The notes: a model not told the origin generated them from the sequence alone. A stretch of DNA of 32,358 nucleotides from Lachnospiraceae bacterium (GCA_030523275.1 JAUNIX010000033.1:1-32358); one strand, 5' to 3'; shown: positions 17,855-25,287, counted from the stretch's first letter. Program-made: numbers and translations.

Positions 17855-17908
17855 ACTATAACAATTTCATCTTACAATCAGATGAATTTCATCTTACGAT
17901 TTTGTAAG
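17855..17908 (-). promoter_or_regulatory. Promoter and operator of the ABC transporter pair
   Basis: A candidate -10 TATAGT (17855-17860) lies below two features. One is a 13-base direct repeat AATTTCATCTTAC at 17863-17875 and 17885-17897 (period 22, two helical turns). The other is an imperfect inverted repeat, minus strand CTTACA-AAAT-CGTAAG (17893-17908), close to the operator before the response regulator. This suggests control by the adjacent response regulator. Confidence 0.5.
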
Positions 17909-17909
17909 C

Positions 17910-19142
17910 TTAATCAGAAATAACAACTGGAAAAGAAAGGGTAAAGGTGGTTCCTTCAACATGACTCTTCACAGAAATAATACCGCCTTGTCCCTCCACA
18001 ATTGCTTTTGCAAGTGGCAAGCCAAGACCAATTCCTTGCCGATCACTTGAATTCTTGCTTCGATAAAATTTCTTAAAAATATGATGAATATCTTCTTCCT
18101 TGATTCCACATCCATTATCCCGAATACGAATCCGTAACATTGCCGGAGTTTGATACCAGTCAATCCAAATGCAACCCCCATTTTCTGTATGATCAATAGC
18201 ATTTTTAATCACATTTCCGATTGCTTCTCTTGTCCATGAGAGGTCACAATCAATCATTTCTTTTGTCGATTCAGCAATCCATATTTTTTTCTGTTCTTTC
18301 TTCGCCCGTTCCATCAGTTCTCTGGATGCGTCCTCCACCAATCCCAAAACAAAAGCTTTTTCTTTTTCAAACTGAATATTTCCTGTATCTAATCTCGTCA
18401 TTTTTAATAAAGATTGGATGAGCTGTTCCATTCTCTCAATAGACTGCATTGATTTATATGAAAATTTATTTACTGTTTGCGGATGATCAGGCTCTTCCAT
18501 AAGTATTTCCGTATACATTTGCAATGCTGCCAAAGGTGTTTTTAACTGATGAGAAATATTAGAAATCATATTCTCTAAAAATACTTTTGCTTTATACTCC
18601 AATTCGCTTTTTGCCTGTAAACTTAATGCCAGTTGCTCAATTGCATCAAACAACTGATAAATCGTCCCTTCTTGTTTGCCTGGCAAATGATGATCAAATT
18701 GTCCCTGTGCATACTGCATGATCACAAGACTCGCATCCTGATAAAATTGTTCCCGTTTTCTTAAAAATAAAATTGTTCCCACAAGCATGACTCCTGAAAA
18801 CAAAATACCAACACCAACCAGTATCATCCAGACCGAGCATATTTCTTTTTTTACGACTGGAAACAGTACTGTCACGGTATCATTCGAATGTCCCATTTTC
18901 ATTAAAAGTTCTGTTCCTGCTTTTGTCGTTGATTCATTTTTTAATGCCTCTGCAAGCTGTTTTTCGGAAACTCCCTGATCTAAGAGACAAGAAATCATTG
19001 TGTTTTCCCGCTTAATAGTAACTTGTTTTAATTTCTGCGTCTGTAATGCACTCACTCCAAGCAGGCTAATCAATAATAATAGACAACAATTTGTCAAAAA
19101 TATCATATAGTATTTTGTCTGTTTTTCACGAAGAAATGACAT
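17910..19142 (-). CDS. Sensor histidine kinase of the ABC-linked two-component system
   Basis: About 410 residues from the ATG at 19142, which has AAGGAG eight bases upstream (a GTG at 19160 inside the regulator gene is less likely). Two membrane segments (about 12-33 and 105-127) frame a short outside loop of some 70 residues. After a HAMP-like region come HisKA with the phospho-His in SNISHQLKTPLAAL, the N box NVIKNAIDHTENGG, G1 RDNGCGIKEEDI, and G2 GIGLGLPLAKAIV. It should phosphorylate the regulator encoded just upstream. The sensing loop is longer than in intramembrane-sensing BceS kinases, so the signal may be sensed directly. The stop is one base beyond the operator of the ABC unit. 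Confidence 0.92.
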   Translation of the reverse strand: MSFLREKQTKYYMIFLTNCCLLLLISLLGVSALQTQKLKQVTIKRENTMISCLLDQGVSEKQLAEALKNESTTKAGTELLMKMGHSNDTVTVLFPVVKKEICSVWMILVGVGILFSGVMLVGTILFLRKREQFYQDASLVIMQYAQGQFDHHLPGKQEGTIYQLFDAIEQLALSLQAKSELEYKAKVFLENMISNISHQLKTPLAALQMYTEILMEEPDHPQTVNKFSYKSMQSIERMEQLIQSLLKMTRLDTGNIQFEKEKAFVLGLVEDASRELMERAKKEQKKIWIAESTKEMIDCDLSWTREAIGNVIKNAIDHTENGGCIWIDWYQTPAMLRIRIRDNGCGIKEEDIHHIFKKFYRSKNSSDRQGIGLGLPLAKAIVEGQGGIISVKSHVEGTTFTLSFPVVISD

Positions 19143-19147
19143 TGTCT

Positions 19148-19837
19148 TCACTCCTTCCACTGATAACCAAATCCACGAACGGTCAAAAGATGTTCTGGAT
19201 GCGATGGATATTTCTCTATTTTTTCTCGTAATCGACGCACATAAACCGACAACGTATTATCATCCACATAATGTCCATTTCCATCCCACAACCAATCCAA
19301 TAACTGGGATCTTGTCAAAGTCTGACCACGATTTTCCACTAATATACGGAGTAAATGATATTCTGCTCCTGTCAAATCCAATGTCCGGCCATTTAGCGAT
19401 ACTTTGCTCTGTAAGAGATTCATTTCCAAAGCGCCAGAAACCAAATACCCATTTCCTTCATTCCTCCGCATGCCACTTCTACGTAATAATGCCCGTATTC
19501 TGGAACACAATTCTCCTAATTTAAATGGTTTTGTGATATAGTCATCCGCACCGCCATCTAACCCACGAATAATGTTTGGCTCTTCATCAGAAGCAGTTAA
19601 AAATATAATTGGAATCTGATTTCCGGTTTGACGTAGCCCTTCACATATTTCAAATCCACTTCCATCTGGGAGTGTCACATCAAGCAATAAAAGATCATAT
19701 TTTTTACCAGAACCTAATGTCTCCCTTGCCTCTTTCACCGTTCTTGTCACTTCTATCTCAAAGCCATTTCTGCGTAAAGAATATTCCAAGCCATCCACTA
19801 AACTGATGTCATCCTCTAGCAATAACAATTTCTGCAT
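19148..19837 (-). CDS. OmpR/PhoB-family response regulator
   Basis: 229 residues. The receiver domain starts LLLLEDDISLVDGL, with phospho-Asp in LLLLDVTLPDGSG, Thr in FLTASDEE and Lys in YITKPFK. A winged-helix DNA-binding domain follows (LTGAEYHLLRILVENRG, VDDNTLSVYVRRLREKIE, VRGFGYQWKE). Although the reading frame is open further upstream, the ATG at 19837 is the start, with GGGAG eight bases before it. The kinase gene begins five bases after the stop. A perfect inverted repeat upstream matches the BceR-type box, so it probably activates its own operon and the ABC genes. Confidence 0.94.
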   Translation of the reverse strand: MQKLLLLEDDISLVDGLEYSLRRNGFEIEVTRTVKEARETLGSGKKYDLLLLDVTLPDGSGFEICEGLRQTGNQIPIIFLTASDEEPNIIRGLDGGADDYITKPFKLGELCSRIRALLRRSGMRRNEGNGYLVSGALEMNLLQSKVSLNGRTLDLTGAEYHLLRILVENRGQTLTRSQLLDWLWDGNGHYVDDNTLSVYVRRLREKIEKYPSHPEHLLTVRGFGYQWKE

Positions 19838-19876
19838 ATCATCGTCTCCCTTAATTCGTCTATAGCATTTTCTAAT

Positions 19877-19882
19877 ATTATA
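19877..19882 (-). promoter_or_regulatory. -10 box of the regulator-kinase operon
   Basis: TATAAT on the minus strand, about 40 bases upstream of the ATG. The position 17 bases up holds TCACTT, a poor -35, which fits an activator-dependent promoter with the operator immediately upstream. Confidence 0.5.
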
Positions 19883-19904
19883 ACATTTCCTGGTCAAAGA
19901 AGTG

Positions 19905-19930
19905 ATTAGCTTACAAAAGTGTAAGCTAAT
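19905..19930 (-). promoter_or_regulatory. Inverted-repeat operator of the response regulator
   Basis: ATTAGCTTACA (19905-19915), AAAG, TGTAAGCTAAT (19920-19930) is a perfect 11-bp inverted repeat. Its core TTACA-N4-TGTAA fits the BceR-family consensus TNACA-N4-TGTAA. It sits next to the weak -35. Confidence 0.6.
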
Positions 19931-19956
19931 GATGAACAGGTCCATATTGCCAATGA

Positions 19957-20136
19957 GAAAAATGGAGTTATGAAGATGGAATCAAAAAAGGTGTGAAAAT
20001 AGAACGAGATTCGAGAGTCCAACTCTTCATTGAAGACAGTCTCGAAGAAGGCATTGAAGAAGAAATAATAATACAAAAATTGGAAAAAATATTTCTTGTA
20101 GATCAAAAACAAGCCAAAGAATATATCGATAGCATA
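19957..20136 (+). pseudogene. Possible C-terminal remnant of an Rpn/PD-(D/E)XK-type transposase-nuclease
   Basis: The plus-strand frame between a stop at 19954-19956 and about 20136 reads as an acidic helical tail (WSYEDGIKKG, then DSLEEGIEEEIIIQKLEKIF and QAKEYIDS). This style, with EEG-type repeats followed by a short ‘LxKxFxLxxxxAxEYI’ end, is typical of the C-terminus of Rpn family recombination-promoting nucleases in Clostridia. There is no nuclease core and no start with a ribosome site, so it is a fragment at best. The frame then runs through a terminator hairpin, which supports decay. Confidence 0.35.
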
Positions 20137-20174
20137 AAAATAAGAGATAGTTGCAAAATCCACACAACTATCTC
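20137..20174 (-). terminator. Intrinsic terminator of the Cys-rich/flavoprotein operon
   Basis: Stem GAGATAGTTG (20144-20153) with CAACTATCTC (20165-20174), 11-base loop, followed on the minus strand by TTATTTTTA. It lies about 50 bases after the flavoprotein stop. Confidence 0.75.
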
Positions 20175-20223
20175 TCATTATCTGTGTTTTATAATATTTC
20201 ATATTGTTACTTTTATCCCAAAA

Positions 20224-20763
20224 TCACTGTAATGATTTTCCTAACTCATATGCTTCTAATAAAGCATCATTTCCTTCCATATCTCCTATTTCTTTTACTT
20301 CTCTTACCAGAACACTTCCAATATCATCTAAGTGAAAGAAATCAAGTATTAACTGATACTGAACTTTAATCGCATCAAAAACAGCTGGTAATGGTGAAGC
20401 TGCCACCAAAAGTAATCCCAATTTACGAACTTTAAAATGATTTCTCATAGGGGTATGTAAACGATCGATAAGTGCCTTTAATTGTGCACTAATACCATAA
20501 AAATAGACTGGTGAGGCCGCTACAATCATATCCGCATTCGCGAGCACTTCATATATCTTTTGCATATCATCTTGCTGGCAACACTCGAAATTTTCCCTTT
20601 GAAAACATGAATTACAGCCTATACATGGATGAATCTTATAATCAGCAACCGATACAATCTCCACATCATTACGTAATCTTGCTCCGTCAGCAAAAGCCTC
20701 TGCCAAGCGTTGCGTATTTCCTTTTTTTCTTACGCTTCCAATTAATATAACAATCTTACTCAT
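20224..20763 (-). CDS. NAD(P)H-dependent FMN reductase with iron-sulfur-flavoprotein Cys motif
   Basis: 179-residue flavodoxin-fold oxidoreductase. The FMN phosphate loop is LIGSVRKKGNTQRLAE at the N-terminus and the flavin-contact motif SPVYFYGISAQLKALIDR is in the middle. Between them is Cys47-x2-Cys50-x2-Cys53-x7-Cys61-Cys62, the compact pattern of archaeal/clostridial iron-sulfur flavoproteins (CX2CX2CX4-7C), which would hold a 4Fe-4S cluster next to FMN. It is the third gene of an operon with two small Cys-rich proteins; its ribosome site GAGG overlaps the stop of the gene before it. Likely an electron-transfer protein; donor and acceptor unknown. Confidence 0.87.
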   Translation of the reverse strand: MSKIVILIGSVRKKGNTQRLAEAFADGARLRNDVEIVSVADYKIHPCIGCNSCFQRENFECCQQDDMQKIYEVLANADMIVAASPVYFYGISAQLKALIDRLHTPMRNHFKVRKLGLLLVAASPLPAVFDAIKVQYQLILDFFHLDDIGSVLVREVKEIGDMEGNDALLEAYELGKSLQ

Positions 20764-20767
20764 ATAA

Positions 20768-20983
20768 CTATCCTCTTACAAATTTTCGACGATATTCTGC
20801 ATTAAGTTCTGTAATTTCTTTCTCCCCATCAATATATGGCTGATAAAAGTTATCCACAATACCGCCACCTAAATTGTCGCAACCGTTGCAAAATTCACAT
20901 TCTGTACCACATACATTTAATGATTGCTGAACAATTCGAATTCTTTCTTCTCTTGTTGTATCTTTAATCAAAATTGATTTCAT
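20768..20983 (-). CDS. Small CX3CX2CX2C protein, putative Fe-S or metal binder (paralog 2)
   Basis: 71 residues. The order is an N-terminal charged helix (TTREERIRIVQQSL), then Cys25-x3-Cys29-x2-Cys32-x2-Cys35, a Gly-rich turn, and a C-terminal YIDGEKEITELNAEYRRKF segment. GGAGGG five bases upstream supports the ATG. The Cys spacing equals that of the preceding gene and the two C-termini align, so they are paralogs. The four close cysteines suggest a 4Fe-4S cluster or structural metal. I do not know a characterised family member. Confidence 0.8.
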   Translation of the reverse strand: MKSILIKDTTREERIRIVQQSLNVCGTECEFCNGCDNLGGGIVDNFYQPYIDGEKEITELNAEYRRKFVRG

Positions 20984-20995
20984 AAAATCCCTCCT

Positions 20996-21187
20996 CTATC
21001 TATATCTTTTGGATATATCCAAATATGTTTCTTTTCCTTCTATATAATCTGCAAAAACTACCAATGGATCTTTCCCTCCAAAAACCTGACAAATGCCACA
21101 GTTATCACAGTCACTTCGGCACCAATAGGTCTTTTTAATATATTCTCTTCTTTGTTCTACTGTTGAATTTTCAATTTCAGGTGCCAT
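20996..21187 (-). CDS. Small CX3CX2CX2C protein, putative Fe-S or metal binder (paralog 1)
   Basis: 63 residues. Helix VEQRREYIKKTYW leads into Cys23-x3-Cys27-x2-Cys30-x2-Cys33 and ends with ADYIEGKETYLDISKRYR, which aligns with the C-terminus of the next gene, 12 bp downstream. AGGAAG lies nine bases before the ATG at 21187. First gene of the operon with the second small Cys protein and the iron-sulfur-flavoprotein-like reductase, which argues for a joint redox role. Function not recognised. Confidence 0.8.
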   Translation of the reverse strand: MAPEIENSTVEQRREYIKKTYWCRSDCDNCGICQVFGGKDPLVVFADYIEGKETYLDISKRYR

Positions 21188-21223
21188 CTATCTGCTTCCT
21201 TTCTCTAAAAATATTTTACTTAT

Positions 21224-21232
21224 ATTATACCA
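21224..21232 (-). promoter_or_regulatory. Extended -10 promoter of the Cys-rich/flavoprotein operon
   Basis: Minus strand TGGTATAAT (TATAAT at 21224-21229), an extended -10 with TGN, about 37 bases upstream of the first ATG. No good -35 is visible, as is common with extended -10 promoters. Confidence 0.5.
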
Positions 21233-21323
21233 CTAATCTCTTCGAAAATCGTTCTTAATATTTTTTATTATGGAGATATCTGCTATTATAAAAACTTTTA
21301 GAACGGTTTCAAAAAATTTTTCA

Positions 21324-21352
21324 TGGAAATGGGATATGTTAAATGATATAAT
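21324..21352 (+). promoter_or_regulatory. Candidate promoter of the second Cof phosphatase
   Basis: TGGAAA (21324-21329), 17-base spacer, TATAAT (21347-21352), giving a leader of about 60 bases. The rest of 21233-21323 shows only AT-rich sequence. Confidence 0.5.
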
Positions 21353-21416
21353 TTACCAGTACTTAAAATGACTAATGAAGAACTTTTATAAATAAAAGAA
21401 GAGGAAAGAGAATACT

Positions 21417-22238
21417 ATGAGTAAATACAAGTTAATTGCGTTTGATATGGATGGCACCCTGTTAAATTCTGAAAAGAAAATTTCTGAGAATACCCTGCAG
21501 GCAATCCAAAAAGCAATCCAGACGGGAAAAGAAGTAATTTTAGCCACTGGAAGAGGTTTATCTGAATTATCTGATTATTTAGATCAACTTCCGGGTGTTC
21601 GCTATCTAAATGGCATCAGTGGTGCATTTTTATATGATTTAAAAGAACAGAAACCGATTTCTAACACTATGATTTCTGAAGAAACAGTGTTAAAACTCAT
21701 ACAGATTACTAAAAGAAACGATGTCATGTTCCACCTGTTAACGCAAGAGTCCTATGTACAAACAAATCATTGCAATGATATGGCACGTTACCATATGGGT
21801 ATTTATCAAGATATGTTCGATCGAATTGCCATTAAGCATGATGATCTGGAAAATTTTTATCAAAATCATCCATTTCCGGTTGCGAAATTTAATATGTACC
21901 ATCGCTCACCTCAAGACCGAGAAAATACCAAAACTGCCTTAAGAAAATCAAATTTACCTGTTATATGGGTGGAAGCTGAAACGACATCATTGGAAGTATC
22001 GGCATACGGAGTCAATAAAGGAACAGGTTTGCTAAAATTGTGCTCGCATCTAAATATCAAACCGGAAGAAGTGATTGCCGTCGGTGACTCAGATAACGAT
22101 TTGGATATTTTAAAAGTAGCCGGATTAGCAGTTGCTATGGGTAATTCAAAACAAGTCGTCAAAGACATAGCTGATGTTATAGTCGCAGATTGTGATCATG
22201 ATGGATGTGCAGAAGCAATAGAACATTATTTGCTATAA
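21417..22238 (+). CDS. Cof-type HAD-IIB phosphatase
   Basis: 273-residue member of the same family as the gene at 13917-14687 but clearly diverged. Motif I is AFDMDGTLLNSE, motif II LATGRG, motif III VSAYGVNKGTG (Lys), motif IV AVGDSDNDLDIL followed by AVAMGNSKQVVK. All catalytic residues are present. Such enzymes act on sugar phosphates, FMN or pyridoxal phosphate; substrate unknown. GAGGAAAG lies upstream of the ATG. The fluC gene follows after 50 bp on the same strand and may be cotranscribed. Confidence 0.9.
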   Translation: MSKYKLIAFDMDGTLLNSEKKISENTLQAIQKAIQTGKEVILATGRGLSELSDYLDQLPGVRYLNGISGAFLYDLKEQKPISNTMISEETVLKLIQITKRNDVMFHLLTQESYVQTNHCNDMARYHMGIYQDMFDRIAIKHDDLENFYQNHPFPVAKFNMYHRSPQDRENTKTALRKSNLPVIWVEAETTSLEVSAYGVNKGTGLLKLCSHLNIKPEEVIAVGDSDNDLDILKVAGLAVAMGNSKQVVKDIADVIVADCDHDGCAEAIEHYLL

Positions 22239-22288
22239 TCTGAATCGACATCTTAATAAATTGAATCTCGAAAGGATACGATAAAATA

Positions 22289-22639
22289 ATGGATTTTATA
22301 TTTGTTGGAATTGGTGGTGCTCTGGGATCTATGCTTCGTTATGCTATCAGCTTAATTCCTTATAAACAAACATTTCCTCTATTAACACTTATAACGAATA
22401 TTTGTGGTGCAATCCTCATTGGATATATCACTGGCGTTGCCACCAAACGCAATCTCCCACAACATACAATCTTAAGTTTAAAAACAGGGTTGTGCGGCGG
22501 ATTTACAACCTTTTCTACTTTCTCATTGGAAGCATATAATCTTATACAGAATGGAAACTACGGATACGCATGTCTGTATATCCTCTTTAGTCTAGGTGGA
22601 TGTCTAATCGGTGTTTGGGGTGGTATGCTACTTGCATAA
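22289..22639 (+). CDS. fluC: Fluoride channel FluC/CrcB
   Basis: 116-residue, four-helix membrane protein that exports toxic fluoride as a dual-topology dimer. Family marks are GGALGSMLRY at the N-terminus, the pore Asn in LITNICGA, and CGGFTTFSTFSLE, which holds the Phe-box and central Na+ site. Many Firmicutes have two tandem crcB genes; only one is here, which suggests a homodimer. The only purine-rich ribosome site (AAAGGA) is rather far, 12 bases from the ATG. I looked for a fluoride riboswitch in the 50 bp upstream and found none. Confidence 0.93.
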   Translation: MDFIFVGIGGALGSMLRYAISLIPYKQTFPLLTLITNICGAILIGYITGVATKRNLPQHTILSLKTGLCGGFTTFSTFSLEAYNLIQNGNYGYACLYILFSLGGCLIGVWGGMLLA

Positions 22640-22655
22640 CACCCTATTTTTTATG

Positions 22656-22682
22656 ATAGGAAAAAGTTTTCACTTTCCTATT
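22656..22682. terminator. Hairpin between convergent fluC and MATE genes
   Basis: TAGGAAA pairs with TTTCCTA around a ten-base loop (about 22657-22681), with extra A residues bulged. T-rich sequence follows on the plus strand (TTACTATTTT). A weak bidirectional terminator. Confidence 0.5.
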
Positions 22683-22701
22683 ACTATTTTCAGACGATGA
22701 C

Positions 22702-24027
22702 TCATTTAAATAAGTCCACATTGCGATGTAAACTACGCAAGAAAAAGAGACAGATCATAATCGAAATCAAGGAAGCAGCCGGTGCTGCAAGCCCCATAAC
22801 ATAAAGAGAATTCGTCGCATATTTACTTAAAAAATAGGTTGCAGGAATTCTTACACCAAACGTAGCAATCATACTATGGACAAAAGAAATTATCGATTTC
22901 CCATGTCCACTAAAATATGAATTTGTACAAAATACAAAACTTACTAAAATACAGTCAATGGTATAGGAACGCATATATTGTCCAGCGGCCACAATAACAG
23001 CCTTATCTTTCGAGAAGATTCCTGGCAGTATCTCTGGAAAAAATTGGACAAAAACACATACAAAAATACCAAAAATTAACGCATACAAAACCCCATAATG
23101 ATAGGAACTACGTGCTCGCTTTAAATTACCAGCACCAATATTCTGTGCTGACATCGTGGCAACAGCAGAAGCAAACGCTCCGGCAGGTAAAAATGCAAAT
23201 CCCATTACCTTTTCTACAATACCCACAGCCGCAGAGGCAATCAGTCCAAGCGTATTGACAATTGCTGTAATCGTCAAAAATGAAATATTGACTAATGCAT
23301 CCTGTAAAGCCAGCGGAAATCCAACTTTTAAAATAAAGATTGCATCTTCCCGATTAAGTCTAAGATTCTTATGACCAAAAGCAAATGGCAATCCCTTCGT
23401 TCTCATATAGATCAAAAAGGAAAGAAAACTGACCATCTGTGCGCCGACTGTCGCAATCGCAGCTCCTGCTGCTCCCATTTTTAGCCAACCCGCTAACAAA
23501 AAATCTCCGATTATATTTACCACACAAGCTATCACAATAAAATAGACAGGTGTTTTTGAATCTCCGATACCTCGAAAAATACCACTGACCGCATTATATC
23601 CAACAATAAACGGAATACCGCACGAACAAATAAAAAGATACGTTCTCGCATAGGAAATCGCCTCCACAGGTGTCTCCATCAAAGCAACTGCCTGATGATG
23701 AAACAAAAGCATGACTGGAACCAATATGCATGCAAGCAGCCCAAACAATATAGCTAAAGTACCAACTGCTCTGGCAGCATGCTCCGGTCTGTTTTCACCA
23801 ATTCTTCGTGCAATCAAAACGGTTCCACCAGTGGAGATTCCCAAAATAATACCTGTAATCGTCTGCATAACCTGACTGCCAATTGCCACCGCAGACACCG
23901 CAGCAGATCCAGCATATTGTCCGACTACAAATAAATCCACTGCACCATAAAGTGCCTGTAAAAAACTTGCTAATAAAAATGGTGCCGCAAATTTTAACAG
24001 AGCACTTCCAATTTTCCCCTCTAACAA
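22702..24027 (-). CDS. MATE-family multidrug/Na+ efflux transporter
   Basis: About 441 residues with 12 predicted membrane segments, MatE domains in both halves. Typical sequence: LLKFAAPFLLASFLQALYGA and VDLFVVGQYAG at the N-terminus, and VATMSAQNIGAGNLKRAR in the second half, which mirrors the first. It should export cationic compounds against a Na+ or H+ gradient. The start is uncertain: the frame opens with a TTG at 24027 that lacks a good ribosome site; the family usually has some 10-20 further residues. An ATG at 24071 opens a short frame (MREKNLEKR, then stop) that would join the main frame after a one-base shift. So either a non-ATG start or an N-terminal frameshift. Confidence 0.88.
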   Translation of the reverse strand: MLEGKIGSALLKFAAPFLLASFLQALYGAVDLFVVGQYAGSAAVSAVAIGSQVMQTITGIILGISTGGTVLIARRIGENRPEHAARAVGTLAILFGLLACILVPVMLLFHHQAVALMETPVEAISYARTYLFICSCGIPFIVGYNAVSGIFRGIGDSKTPVYFIVIACVVNIIGDFLLAGWLKMGAAGAAIATVGAQMVSFLSFLIYMRTKGLPFAFGHKNLRLNREDAIFILKVGFPLALQDALVNISFLTITAIVNTLGLIASAAVGIVEKVMGFAFLPAGAFASAVATMSAQNIGAGNLKRARSSYHYGVLYALIFGIFVCVFVQFFPEILPGIFSKDKAVIVAAGQYMRSYTIDCILVSFVFCTNSYFSGHGKSIISFVHSMIATFGVRIPATYFLSKYATNSLYVMGLAAPAASLISIMICLFFLRSLHRNVDLFK

Positions 24028-24115
24028 TTCATTTCTTTGTTCTATCTCTTTTCCAAATTTTTCTCCCTCATGCTTTCGTATTTTATCGTTATATTTCTCG
24101 GATTTATATTATAGC

Positions 24116-24679
24116 TCAATTTTCATGATTAGAAAACTCTTTTAGCAAAGTCCGCAAAATCATAATGTGATACTCTTCATCCTGAATAATTCTGATCAAT
24201 ACTGCATTCACATCATGATCCTTGATCATTTTTATATGCATCTTATATTGACGAATTGCCGCCTTTTCAGCCTCTATATCTGCTACTAACATTCTCCTGA
24301 TATTTCCCGAAATACTCAAAAACTCTGGTGTCCACATCTTTTGTCTGCCATTTTGCGATTTTGCAGTAAAATCAATCGTACCGCCAAGTAAAAAAATCAA
24401 TTCACCCAACTTTTGTAAATGAATCATTTCCGCCATTGCAATTCCCAAAATTGTTTTTGCTAACGAACATTTCTCTGCGGATAGTCGATTTTCATTGTTG
24501 ATGTACTGTGTGATCGCCGACATCTCCGATGTAGCGCCACAATAATCATGACTCAATAAATTCGCATAAACCTGATTTGGTTCTCTCACCTGTATCGAAG
24601 GATATGGCAAATCTACCATAATTGGTTTTACAGCAGCAAAATTACAATCATTCGTCATAGGCTTTCTCGTTTCCCCCAT
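24116..24679 (-). CDS. Ferritin-like diiron-type protein
   Basis: 187 residues with a four-helix ferritin-like bundle. Putative ligands are Glu in CGATSEMSAITQY, Glu and His in AMAEMIHLQKLGEL, Glu in DIEAEKAAIRQY and Glu and His in IIQDEEYHIMIL, the spacing of rubrerythrin/Mn-catalase-like carboxylate-bridged metal sites. There is no rubredoxin domain. Related short proteins are common in Clostridia and are thought to handle peroxide or iron; the exact role is unknown. AGGAG nine bases upstream supports the ATG. The MATE gene lies about 90 bp downstream on the same strand. Confidence 0.82.
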   Translation of the reverse strand: MGETRKPMTNDCNFAAVKPIMVDLPYPSIQVREPNQVYANLLSHDYCGATSEMSAITQYINNENRLSAEKCSLAKTILGIAMAEMIHLQKLGELIFLLGGTIDFTAKSQNGRQKMWTPEFLSISGNIRRMLVADIEAEKAAIRQYKMHIKMIKDHDVNAVLIRIIQDEEYHIMILRTLLKEFSNHEN

Positions 24680-24782
24680 AGAATCAATCTCCTGATATTA
24701 TTTTATAAAATAATATATTTGACTTTTATAAAAAATGTGCAACTAACATATTTTTCTTTATAAACCATCTTTTTTACAGCAC

Positions 24783-24821
24783 AAAAAAAGCCCCAAGACC
24801 TTGATTTTTCAAAGCCTAGGG
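24783..24821 (-). terminator. Intrinsic terminator of tRNA cluster 1
   Basis: Minus-strand stem CCCTAGGCTTTGA with TCAAGGTCTTGGGG, using two G-U pairs, then a seven-base T-run. The G-U pairs form only in minus-strand RNA, confirming direction. Confidence 0.8.
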
Positions 24822-24829
24822 ACCTTGCC

Positions 24830-24910
24830 TGCGGATAACAGGAATCGAACCTGCACGTCAAAGACACTAGATCCTAAGTCTAGCGCGTCTGCCAGTTCCG
24901 CCATATCCGC
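24830..24910 (-). tRNA. tRNA-Leu (TAG anticodon)
   Basis: Class II tRNA with long variable arm. Acceptor GCGGATA pairs with TATCCGC, discriminator A; anticodon stem CTAGA/TCTAG with TAG in the loop; T-loop GGTTCGATTCC. CCA is not encoded. Last gene of the five-tRNA unit. Confidence 0.92.
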
Positions 24911-24914
24911 ATAA

Positions 24915-24987
24915 TGAGCGTGCGGGGGTTCGAACCCCGGACAACTTGATTAAAAGTCAAGTGCTCTACCAACTGAGCTACACACCC
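24915..24987 (-). tRNA. tRNA-Lys (TTT anticodon)
   Basis: 73 nt. Acceptor GGGTGTG with CACGCTC (two G-U pairs), anticodon stem CTTGA/TCAAG and TTT anticodon, T-arm CGGGGTTCGAACCCCCG. Identical to the copy at 32022-32094. Confidence 0.93.
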
Positions 24988-25010
24988 ATAATATGAAATT
25001 TTGATGAAAG

Positions 25011-25085
25011 GGTGGGTAATGGGACTCGAACCCACGGCCTCAAGAGCCACAATCTTGCGCGCTAGCCAACTGCGCCATACCCACC
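25011..25085 (-). tRNA. tRNA-His (GTG anticodon)
   Basis: Acceptor GTGGGTA with TACCCAC, genomically encoded G-1, discriminator C as expected for His. Anticodon stem CAAGA/TCTTG with GTG. Identical to the copy at 32225-32299. Confidence 0.93.
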
Positions 25086-25094
25086 ATAGAAAAA

Positions 25095-25165
25095 AGCGGG
25101 TGATGGGAATCGAACCCACGTATCTAGCTTGGAAGGCTAGTGTTCTACCATTGAACTACACCCGC
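25095..25165 (-). tRNA. tRNA-Gly (TCC anticodon)
   Basis: 71 nt. Acceptor GCGGGTG with CACCCGC, discriminator T; anticodon stem CTAGC/GCTAG with TCC; T-arm GTGGGTTCGATTCCCAT. Confidence 0.93.
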
Positions 25166-25172
25166 GAAGGTA

Positions 25173-25247
25173 TCGGGGTGACAGGATTCGAACCTGCGGC
25201 CTCTTGATCCCAAATCAAGCGCTCTAGCCAAGCTGAGCCACACCCCG
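25173..25247 (-). tRNA. tRNA-Pro (TGG anticodon)
   Basis: 75 nt. Acceptor CGGGGTG with CACCCCG, discriminator A; anticodon stem CTTGA/TCAAG with TGG; T-arm GCAGGTTCGAATCCTGT. First gene of the cluster. Confidence 0.93.
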
Positions 25248-25287
25248 ATATTAAAATTTGCTTTTGCATTTCCTCAACGCAAGAAAT

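Noticed and set aside
19957..20232. Independent small protein gene on the plus strand
   Set aside because: No start with ribosome site, and the end of the frame runs through a terminator hairpin of the opposite operon.
22239..22288. Fluoride riboswitch before fluC
   Set aside because: The 50-bp gap lacks the conserved riboswitch sequence and any expression-platform hairpin.
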